This document shows, piece by piece, positions 1 through 4,670 of a stretch of 5,465 nt of DNA (position 1 is the stretch's first letter; every line of letters begins with the position of its first letter). A program made the position numbers and the translations under genes. The stretch lies in NCBI GenBank assembly GCA_902783515.1, contig CACZRK010000156.1:1-5465 (forward strand), read 5' to 3'. The notes beneath the pieces were generated by a model that saw nothing but the letters and a program-made list of their open reading frames with translations, did not search any database and was not told the DNA's origin. Source of the DNA: an uncultured Coriobacteriaceae bacterium (GTDB lineage Bacteria > Actinomycetota > Coriobacteriia > Coriobacteriales > UMGS124).

Positions 1-44
1 CCGCGTCCCCCGCGTCCATCGCGCTCGTCGTCGTGCGTGCACAT
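1..44 (-). CDS. Possible 5' end of a gene leaving the window (weak)
   Basis: Reading leftwards, an ATG at 44-42 opens a frame MCTHDDERDGRGGR that runs off the window edge without a stop. A GGGGGGT stretch lies four bases upstream and could serve as a ribosome binding site. Codons are mostly G- or C-ending, as in the neighbouring genes. A second in-frame option does not exist, but an ATG at 60 in another frame gives an Arg-rich peptide with CGA codons and looks less natural. Fourteen codons are too few to name a family, and the call is a guess from start context and position downstream of a possible promoter. Confidence 0.2.
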   Translation of the reverse strand, partial: MCTHDDERDGRGGR

Positions 45-160
45 GGTGACCCCCCGTCATCGCGTGTACGGACGCGCCGCCCGTCGCTCGCCGACGCGCA
101 GCGCAAGGCTTCTCGTCGAGATCGCACGCCCTGACACGGGGCGCGAGACCGTCGCGTTGC

Positions 161-180
161 CGTCATCATAGCCGATGACG
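161..180 (-). promoter_or_regulatory. Palindrome overlapping a TATGAT -10-like box
   Basis: Perfect 7-base arms CGTCATC (161-167) and GATGACG (174-180) flank a 6-base centre. On the minus strand the centre creates TATGAT (170-165), one base from the bacterial -10 consensus. No good -35 hexamer is found 16-18 bases upstream. If real, transcription would start near 158 and read left toward the possible gene at the window edge, with a repressor site covering the -10. This is inference from sequence pattern alone. Confidence 0.3.
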
Positions 181-257
181 CCCGTGCGACGGAGCAGGTC
201 GGGGAACGGGCGGCATGCGCGATGCGACGACGCCAGAGCCACGTCGCGCTCGCACGC

Positions 258-293
258 AAAAGCCCCGCCGGGAGACGATCTCCCGACGGGGCT
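258..293 (-). terminator. Rho-independent terminator of nrfA
   Basis: Read on the minus strand, a 15-base stem (279-293 pairing with 261-275, one mismatch) closes a 3-base loop and is followed immediately by TTTT (261-258). The arms are AGCCCCGTCGGGAGA-like. It sits about 90 bases past the nrfA stop codon and faces the right way to end that transcript. It also separates nrfA from anything further left. Confidence 0.85.
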
Positions 294-324
294 CGCGCCG
301 TCACGCTCGTGTCATGCGCGCGTT

Positions 325-343
325 CCCGCGCGCCGCGCATGCG
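325..343 (+). repeat. 19-base direct repeat, copy A
   Basis: The sequence CCCGCGCGCCGCGCATGCG occurs here and again, exactly, at 2248-2266. Both copies lie downstream of a minus-strand gene (nrfA here, amt there) and close to stable hairpins. It is GC-only except for one AT step, so low complexity lowers but does not remove its significance. Confidence 0.55.
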
Positions 344-382
344 TCGCGCACGCGTGGCGCGCCGCCGGCGCGCGGTCGGCCG

Positions 383-1885
383 CTACTTCGCGTCAGCCGC
401 GGAGGAGGCAGCCTGCGTCTCGCCGTCAAGGACGGAGGAGACACCCAGGATCTCGTCAGCCTCGTCCAGCAGGTCGTTGCCCTTCTGGATGAGCTCGTTG
501 TAGAAGGTCGGGTTGTGCGCGCCCTCGGAGTTCTCGGCAGCGGCGAGGTTCCAGTAGTAGCACGCGTAGCGCTGGATCTCCTGCAGGCGGGTGACCTGCT
601 CCTCGCTCAGGCCATTGGCCTTCGCGGTGTCCATGTCAAAGACGAGCTCGCCGTCGTCGCCGGTCTTGGCGACCTTGTCCTCAAAGTTGAAGACGAACTG
701 CTCGGCGCGCAGGCCAAGCTCGTGCGTGCGGCCGTCGATGTCGGCCTGCAGGTCATGGATCTCGGTGGTCAGGTCGCCATGGCAGGTGTTGCACTGGGCG
801 AGCAGGTCCTCGTCGTCCAGCGGGCTCACCCAGTAGTGGCTCGTGTACGCGGAGCCGTCATCGGCGGTCTTGGTGGGCATGTGGCAGTCGTTGCAGTTGT
901 AGCCCATGTTGACCATCGGGTTGCCGCCGTTGGCATAGTTGAACTCAAACTCGGCGTGACGCACGGCGAGCATGGAGGCGCCGGTGGACTTGTAGGTCCA
1001 GTCGGAGAAGTTGTACTCGTCGTAGAACTTGAGGGCGTTCTCAGGCGTCATGCTGTCAAGGCCGCCGTAGTACGGGCTGACCGGCTCGCCGTCATCGAAC
1101 GGGTCGCTGTCGCTCAGCGGGGCCATGGAGTAGTCGCAGTGGCACTGGCCGCAGACCTGGCCCTGCATCGGGACGGTCTCGGCGTCATCGCCCATGGCGC
1201 GGATCCAGTCGGCGCGAATGAGCGTGAGCTGCGTCGGGTCGTCGTTCTCATGGCAGTTGGCGCAGCTGATGTTCTCCGTGAAGTAGTCGGAGTACTCGGA
1301 GATCGGGCGGGTCCAGTAGCTCGCGTCGCCGGAGTTCGCGGCGTCGTAGTGGATCTGCGGGGTCTTGCAGGCATAGCACGAGATCTTGCCCTTGGAGGTG
1401 GACAGGTCGCCCAGGCGGCCGTTGTTCGCGACGGTCCACAGCGAGTAGGTGTGGCCCGCGGGCTCGGTGTAGTACTTGGCGTAGCCGTAGCCCTTGCCGA
1501 GCGTCTTGATCTCGGGATAATGGTCCTCGTCCAGGTAGTTGGCCTTGTCGGACGAGAAGTCCGTCACGCGGTCGGTCCCGACGGACGTCGTGTCAACGCC
1601 GCCCTCCTCCAGGAACTGCTCGTAGTCGGGCGGGACGTTCTTGGCGTTGTCCAGATACGAGTTGTACTCGTTCGGGTAGATGTCGGCCCAGTACGACGAG
1701 TCAACGACGCCGAACTGGTCTACCGGCAGGTCGGACGCCGCGGACGCCGACGCCTTGGCGCCGTCGTTCGCCTGGCTCTTCTCGGACGCGAAGCTGACGC
1801 TCGGGAACGTCAGCGCGCCGACCATGGCGGCGAAGGCCACCGTCGAGCCCGCTGCTACCGCAAACCCCCTCAGACTGAACTCCAT
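383..1885 (-). CDS. nrfA: Ammonia-forming cytochrome c nitrite reductase, pentaheme catalytic subunit
   Basis: This 500-residue enzyme reduces nitrite to ammonium with six electrons, outside the cytoplasmic membrane, in dissimilatory nitrite ammonification. Five heme sites are visible: CYACK (170-174, the Lys-ligated catalytic heme typical of NrfA), CANCH (208-212), CGQCH (245-249), CNDCH (331-335) and CNTCH (365-369). Catalytic residues by alignment are Arg157, Tyr252 and His310. Residues 1-33 form a Sec-type leader (single Arg, hydrophobic core, SFA before a likely cut), followed by an Ala/Ser-rich linker to about 50. The family is usually 440-520 residues, so the gene is full length. In the stretch MLAVRHAEFE the usual Lys-x-Gln calcium ligands are replaced and Arg309 takes the Gln place, as in calcium-independent NrfA. 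Extra cysteines are Cys250 and Cys442. The ATG at 1885 was chosen over one at 1945 because AGGGGAG lies five bases upstream and it begins the leader. No nrfH lies beside it. Confidence 0.95.
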   Translation of the reverse strand: MEFSLRGFAVAAGSTVAFAAMVGALTFPSVSFASEKSQANDGAKASASAASDLPVDQFGVVDSSYWADIYPNEYNSYLDNAKNVPPDYEQFLEEGGVDTTSVGTDRVTDFSSDKANYLDEDHYPEIKTLGKGYGYAKYYTEPAGHTYSLWTVANNGRLGDLSTSKGKISCYACKTPQIHYDAANSGDASYWTRPISEYSDYFTENISCANCHENDDPTQLTLIRADWIRAMGDDAETVPMQGQVCGQCHCDYSMAPLSDSDPFDDGEPVSPYYGGLDSMTPENALKFYDEYNFSDWTYKSTGASMLAVRHAEFEFNYANGGNPMVNMGYNCNDCHMPTKTADDGSAYTSHYWVSPLDDEDLLAQCNTCHGDLTTEIHDLQADIDGRTHELGLRAEQFVFNFEDKVAKTGDDGELVFDMDTAKANGLSEEQVTRLQEIQRYACYYWNLAAAENSEGAHNPTFYNELIQKGNDLLDEADEILGVSSVLDGETQAASSAADAK

Positions 1886-1890
1886 GACTG

Positions 1891-1897
1891 CTCCCCT
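1891..1897 (-). promoter_or_regulatory. Ribosome binding site of nrfA
   Basis: AGGGGAG on the minus strand sits five bases before the ATG at 1885. It decides the start: the longer frame from an ATG at 1945 has no comparable site and would put a charged 20-residue extension ahead of the secretion signal. Confidence 0.75.
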
Positions 1898-1910
1898 CTT
1901 CGCATGCAAT

Positions 1911-1935
1911 CCATGATGTCTTCCAAGCATCATGG
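1911..1935 (-). promoter_or_regulatory. Inverted repeat in the nrfA leader
   Basis: Perfect 8-base arms CCATGATG (1911-1918) and CATCATGG (1928-1935) are separated by nine bases. The dyad ends 26 bases before the nrfA start and about 13 bases before its ribosome binding site. It could be an operator for a regulator of nitrite reduction or a hairpin in the mRNA leader. It does not match the FNR, NarL or NsrR consensus that I know. Confidence 0.4.
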
Positions 1936-2109
1936 GGCGTTCCACGCAATGGATACGCTCCGTGACGCGTGCGTGGCCGCAGGCACAGAGGTCTAATGTG
2001 AAAGTATGATGGCGAGCTAGCCTATTTGGGAGGGTGATTTCAGCCGTAATTCAGACGTCTGGAGGCATTTTCGGCGAACGGCATACCCATGCTTGCCAGC
2101 GCATTTTGC

Positions 2110-2138
2110 CCGGCCGTTCGCCCGCCACACGCGGCCGG
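2110..2138. repeat. GC-rich stem-loop
   Basis: Arms CCGGCCG (2110-2116) and CGGCCGG (2132-2138) enclose 15 bases. No T-run follows on either strand, so it is not a standard terminator. It is the most nrfA-proximal of a series of hairpins between amt and nrfA. Confidence 0.4.
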
Positions 2139-2143
2139 ACACG

Positions 2144-2208
2144 GAAGGGCCCTCCGAACCCCGCCACCGCGTCGCGCGATACGAACGGGCGAGGCCGAAG
2201 GGCCCTTC
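2144..2208. repeat. Long hairpin repeat, copy 1
   Basis: Arms at 2144-2156 and 2196-2208 pair 12 of 13 bases around a 39-base loop. The right arm lies within a perfect 16-base palindrome CCGAAGGGCCCTTCGG (2195-2210). The loop holds TCGCGCGAT (2172-2180) and GGGCGAGG (2187-2194), which recur in the same order in copy 2 at 2266-2332. The shared arms, loop words and loop size show a diverged duplication of one element, similar in style to REP-type intergenic repeats. Confidence 0.55.
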
Positions 2209-2247
2209 GGGAAGCCGGCGGCACGTTCCGCGCGATCACGCCACTCA

Positions 2248-2266
2248 CCCGCGCGCCGCGCATGCG
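2248..2266 (+). repeat. 19-base direct repeat, copy B
   Basis: Exact match to CCCGCGCGCCGCGCATGCG at 325-343. Here it abuts the left arm of hairpin repeat copy 2, sharing its last base. Confidence 0.55.
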
Positions 2267-2332
2267 AAGGCCCTCCCGACCCCCGCGCCGCCGCATCGCG
2301 CGATGCGGGCGAGGAGGATCGGGAGGGCCTTC
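2266..2332. repeat. Long hairpin repeat, copy 2
   Basis: Perfect 14-base arms GAAGGCCCTCCCGA (2266-2279) and TCGGGAGGGCCTTC (2319-2332) enclose a 39-base loop. Inside the loop is a perfect 18-base palindrome CCGCATCGCGCGATGCGG (2291-2308). It shares arm and loop words with copy 1. No T-tract follows on either strand, so a simple terminator role is unlikely. Confidence 0.6.
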
Positions 2333-2357
2333 CGGGTTCGCGTCCGGGGAGCCCGCC

Positions 2358-2394
2358 GCCCGCCCGCGTCAGCTGCCGAGCGACGCGGGCGGGC
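2358..2394. repeat. Strong GC hairpin downstream of amt
   Basis: Perfect 13-base arms GCCCGCCCGCGTC (2358-2370) and GACGCGGGCGGGC (2382-2394) close an 11-base loop. It lies 85-121 bases beyond the amt stop codon. It could end or protect the amt transcript, but the T-run of a rho-independent terminator is missing. Confidence 0.5.
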
Positions 2395-2430
2395 CATCAT
2401 GTCGCGGGCTGACGGGCGAGGGGGAGGTCG

Positions 2431-2471
2431 GCGCGGGCACCCGACGCACTTGGGGCGCCGAATGCCCGCGC
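2431..2471 (-). terminator. Stem-loop just after the amt stop, possible terminator
   Basis: On the minus strand, arms GCGCGGGCA (2471-2463) and TGCCCGCGC (2439-2431) pair perfectly over nine bases, starting seven bases after the stop codon. The RNA that follows is C-rich (CGACCTCCCCCTCGCCC) rather than U-rich, which would fit Rho-dependent ending or a 3'-end protecting structure better than intrinsic termination. Confidence 0.4.
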
Positions 2472-2478
2472 GGTGCGC

Positions 2479-4188
2479 CTACTTGCCGACCTTCGTGGTC
2501 ATGTCCAGCGCGGCGACGCCGGTCTGGCCAGTGGAGATGCGGTAGACGTCCTGGATGCCGGAGAGGAAGATCTTGCCGTCGCCGGCCTCGCCGGTGTGCA
2601 GGACCTTGTCGGCGGCCGCGACGACCATGCGCGGGTCAACCTCGGAGACGATGATGTCAACCTGGACCTTGGGCAGCAGGTTCATGCTCGTCTTGACCCC
2701 GCGGTACTGGCCGGTCTTGCCAGCCTCGATGCCGCAGCCCATGACGTTGGACACGGTCATGCCGGTGACGCCGATCTCCGCGAGGGCGGTCTTGAGGTCA
2801 ACGAAGCGATCCTTGTTGCAGATAATGCTGACGCGGGTCATGCCGCTTGGGGCGGAGATGGTCGCGGGCTTGAGGCTGGCGACGTCGATGGCCTTGCCAG
2901 CCGCGATGCCAGCGGCCGGGATGGTGGGCAGGAAGTCGGCGTAGGCGCTGGTCAGGCCGTGCTCGGCGATGTCCATGCCCTCGATCTCCTCCTCGGCCGT
3001 GGTGCGCAGGCCGATGGTGGCCTTCAGGATGCCGAACAGGACGAACGCGCAGGCGACGGTCCAGACGAGGATGGCGAGCACGCCGAGGATCTGGATGCCG
3101 AGCTGGGCGAAGCCGCCGCCGTAGAACAGGCCGGCACCGCAGCTGACGCCGTACTGCTCGATGATCGCGGGGTTCGCGAACAGGCCGACCGCAATGCCGC
3201 CGAACAGGCCGCACAGGCCGTGGACGGAGACGGCGCCGACGGGGTCGTCGATGTGGATGCGGTCAAGGAAGTTCACGCCGAAGACCACGAGGAAGCCGCA
3301 GATGATACCGATGATCAGGGCGCCGAGGGAGTCGACGACCGCGCAGGGGGCGGTGATGCCCACGAGGCCGGCCAGCGACGCGTTGAGCGTCATGGAGACG
3401 TCGGGCTTGCCGTCCTTCGCCCAGGTGTACAGCATCGTGGTGCACGCGGCGACGGCCGGGGCGATCGTGCTGGTGACGAAGATCTGCGCGACCTGCTCGA
3501 CGCTCGTGCCCGCCGCGCCGTTGAAGCCGTACCAGCCGAACCACAGGATGAAGACGCCGAGCGCACCGAGGGTGATGCTGTGGCCGGCGATCACGTTCGC
3601 GTGGCCGTCCTTGTCAAACTTGCCGATGCGCGCGCCGACCATGATGGCGCCGACGAGGGCCATGACGCCGCCGACCATGTGGATGACCGTGGAGCCGGCC
3701 CAGTCAAAGTAGCCGAGGTCGGAAAGCCAGCCGCCGCCCCACACCCAGTGGCACTCGATGGGGTAGATCACCAGCGAGATGAACAGGGAGTAGATGACGT
3801 AGCTGGAGAACTTGGTGCGCTCGGCCATGGAGCCGGAGACGATCGTGGCCGCCGTGGCGCAGAAGACGAGCTGGAAGAAGAAGTTCGCCCAGTCAACACT
3901 GCCGAAGTCGCTCAGCGACAGCATCGTGAGCGTCGGCAGGCCGAGGAAGCCGCCCAGCGCGTTCTCGCCGCTCATGAGGCCATAGCCGAGGAACAGGAAC
4001 GCGACGGTCCCCACGCAGAAGTCCATGAGGTTCTTCATGATGATGTTGCCCGCGTTCTTCGCGCGGGTGAAGCCCGTCTCGACCATCGCGAAGCCGGCCT
4101 GCATGAAGAAGACCAGCACCGCGCCGACGATGAACCACAATCCAAAGACGCCGTCACTCACCATATCCTGCACCAGTGTCGCATCCAT
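2479..4188 (-). CDS. amtB: Ammonium transporter fused to a C-terminal PII signalling domain
   Basis: This 569-residue protein joins a full Amt channel (about 1-410) to a PII (GlnB/GlnK-type) domain (about 450-569). The channel carries the family signature FDWAGSTVIHMVGG (161-174), the twin pore histidines His170 and His323, Asp162, Trp148 and GWYGFN (218-223). It conducts ammonium or ammonia across the cytoplasmic membrane. PII normally senses ATP/ADP and 2-oxoglutarate and blocks Amt; here it is tethered. The PII part keeps EIGVTGMTVS, the LLPK lysine (Lys507), GDGK (536-539) and Arg550. In its T-loop the uridylylation tyrosine (GlnB Tyr51) is Thr500, the 2-oxoglutarate Gln39 equivalent is Glu488, and the Arg103 equivalent is Ser552. 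The ATG at 4188 fits the family N-terminus and has GGGGAGG nine bases upstream; a longer frame to 4497 runs through non-coding DNA. It may gauge ammonium made by NrfA. Confidence 0.95.
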   Translation of the reverse strand: MDATLVQDMVSDGVFGLWFIVGAVLVFFMQAGFAMVETGFTRAKNAGNIIMKNLMDFCVGTVAFLFLGYGLMSGENALGGFLGLPTLTMLSLSDFGSVDWANFFFQLVFCATAATIVSGSMAERTKFSSYVIYSLFISLVIYPIECHWVWGGGWLSDLGYFDWAGSTVIHMVGGVMALVGAIMVGARIGKFDKDGHANVIAGHSITLGALGVFILWFGWYGFNGAAGTSVEQVAQIFVTSTIAPAVAACTTMLYTWAKDGKPDVSMTLNASLAGLVGITAPCAVVDSLGALIIGIICGFLVVFGVNFLDRIHIDDPVGAVSVHGLCGLFGGIAVGLFANPAIIEQYGVSCGAGLFYGGGFAQLGIQILGVLAILVWTVACAFVLFGILKATIGLRTTAEEEIEGMDIAEHGLTSAYADFLPTIPAAGIAAGKAIDVASLKPATISAPSGMTRVSIICNKDRFVDLKTALAEIGVTGMTVSNVMGCGIEAGKTGQYRGVKTSMNLLPKVQVDIIVSEVDPRMVVAAADKVLHTGEAGDGKIFLSGIQDVYRISTGQTGVAALDMTTKVGK

Positions 4189-4197
4189 GGATCCTCG

Positions 4198-4204
4198 CCT
4201 CCCC
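4198..4204 (-). promoter_or_regulatory. Ribosome binding site of amt
   Basis: GGGGAGG on the minus strand lies nine bases before the ATG at 4188; a second, closer AGGA (4195-4192) is three bases away. Together with the family N-terminus it supports this start over upstream in-frame ATGs. Confidence 0.6.
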
Positions 4205-4371
4205 AGGGTCACTCCGCGCGCCTTCCTCGGGCCACCCGGACGGACCCGGGCGCGCGGAACCGATGTCGCGTGGTGGGCGCCTCCGAACGACCGTCTCGGC
4301 AGCGTGGCGATCGCTCTGCGTCCATCGCACGAATGGAAATCTAGGTTCGATTTATTTCGCTCGATCGGCTC

Positions 4372-4397
4372 GTTTGTTACCAAACAATGTTGTAACA
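4372..4397 (-). promoter_or_regulatory. Overlapping dyads in the amt promoter region
   Basis: TGTTAC (4375-4380) and GTAACA (4392-4397) form perfect 6-base arms 11 bases apart. A second dyad, GTTTG-TTAC-CAAAC (4372-4385), overlaps it. The TGTTA/TAACA ends recall nitrogen-regulator boxes of the TnrA type, but the spacing differs from both the TnrA and the Streptomyces GlnR layouts. An operator controlling amt by nitrogen status is likely in kind but unproven, and no clear -35/-10 pair was found. Confidence 0.4.
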
Positions 4398-4418
4398 CGA
4401 GCGTACAGACCCGTTTCG

Positions 4419-4439
4419 TTTCGCGACACGACCGCGAAA
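4419..4439. promoter_or_regulatory. TTTCGCG/CGCGAAA dyad
   Basis: Perfect 7-base arms TTTCGCG (4419-4425) and CGCGAAA (4433-4439) enclose seven bases. The 21-base size is typical of a dimeric repressor site. It lies between the amt regulatory island and the TipA-like promoter and could act on either gene. Confidence 0.35.
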
Positions 4440-4511
4440 AGCGATGGACACACGGCGCGGTGGTGCCGCCGACCCTCTCCACACGGCCTCCCCACATAGA
4501 GAAACCCCCGC

Positions 4512-4542
4512 TTGACCCTCACGCCGCGTGGGGGTCTACCGT
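4512..4542 (+). promoter_or_regulatory. MerR-type promoter of the TipA-like gene
   Basis: TTGACC (4512-4517) is a near-consensus -35 and TACCGT (4537-4542) fits the TAnnnT core of a -10. The spacer is 19 bases, longer than the usual 17 and characteristic of promoters that MerR-family proteins activate by untwisting DNA. The operator fills the spacer. Transcription would start near 4549 and give a leader of about 120 bases. Confidence 0.75.
4514..4536 (+). promoter_or_regulatory. Operator for the MerR/TipA-like regulator
   Basis: Arms GACCCTCACGC (4514-4524) and GCGTGGGGGTC (4526-4536) match as an inverted repeat at 10 of 11 positions about a single central base. It lies between and overlaps the edge of the -35 element, exactly where MerR proteins bind their own promoters. 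The gene it precedes encodes such a protein, so autoregulation is the natural reading. Confidence 0.75.
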
Positions 4543-4659
4543 GTGTCGTGCGGTTGCGGATGGCAACCGGCCGGGCTGGCGATAGCCGGCAGACAGGCAA
4601 GCGGGTGACGGCGGCCACGCGGCGCGCAGTGCGGCACCGACCGCCAGGGGCAAGAGGCG

Positions 4660-4665
4660 AGGAGG
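4660..4665 (+). promoter_or_regulatory. Ribosome binding site of the TipA-like gene
   Basis: AGGAGG lies five bases before the ATG at 4671. An in-frame GTG at 4668 is too close to this site to be used, so the ATG is preferred. Confidence 0.7.
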
Positions 4666-4670
4666 GCGTG

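Larger units (their letters stand above)
45..382. other. Intergenic region downstream of nrfA
   Basis: No convincing gene lies here; the plus-strand frames across it are Arg/Pro-rich and close within about 170 bases. It holds a short GC stem-loop next to the nrfA stop (357-373, arms GCGCGCC/GGCGCGC with a 3-base loop), a 19-base sequence repeated elsewhere in the window (325-343), the nrfA terminator (258-293), and a dyad over a possible promoter (161-180). Confidence 0.6.
1886..2478. other. Intergenic region between amt and nrfA
   Basis: No coding region is supported here; frames are Arg/Pro-rich with no recognisable domain, and no CxxCH motif that could mark nrfH is present. From about 1990 to 2080 the DNA is clearly more AT-rich and probably carries the nrfA promoter, though no hexamer pair stands out. 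It includes a perfect 10-base palindrome CAGACGTCTG at 2052-2061. From 2110 to 2471 the DNA is very GC-rich and consists largely of stem-loops, listed separately. Confidence 0.6.
4189..4670. other. Divergent intergenic region between amt and the TipA-like gene
   Basis: No gene is supported in these 482 bases. Positions 4330-4440 are much more AT-rich than the surroundings and probably hold the amt promoter and regulatory sites. Positions 4512-4542 hold the promoter and operator of the TipA-like gene. Its leader (about 4549-4670) contains a 7-base-stem hairpin CGGTTGC/GCAACCG (4551-4569) followed by a weaker bulged one to 4590. Confidence 0.6.

Noticed and set aside
1886..1945. A longer NrfA starting at 1945 with 20 extra residues.
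   Set aside because: The extension is charged and His-rich ahead of the secretion signal and lacks a good ribosome binding site, whereas the ATG at 1885 has AGGGGAG five bases away.
215..1996. A 593-codon plus-strand open frame opposite nrfA.
   Set aside because: It is antisense to an unmistakable pentaheme enzyme, is Val/Ala/Arg/Gly-rich without any domain, and arises from G/C-ending codons that suppress stops on the other strand.
2110..2394. The hairpin ladder as a CRISPR array.
   Set aside because: Only two related units exist, they are diverged, each is itself a long hairpin, and no regular repeat-spacer pattern is present.
2034..2654. A 206-codon plus-strand frame through the amt-nrfA spacer.
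   Set aside because: It is Arg/Pro/Gly-rich, runs across hairpin DNA into the antisense of amt, and has no plausible domain or matching ribosome binding site.
2473..4344. A 623-codon plus-strand open frame opposite amt.
   Set aside because: Its Asp/Ala/Glu/His-rich product is the mirror of the amt codons; the minus strand carries the clear Amt-PII protein.
4505..4534. CCCCC/GGGGG pairing near 4505-4534 as a terminator.
   Set aside because: No gene ends on either side, and the same bases fit a MerR operator and promoter far better.
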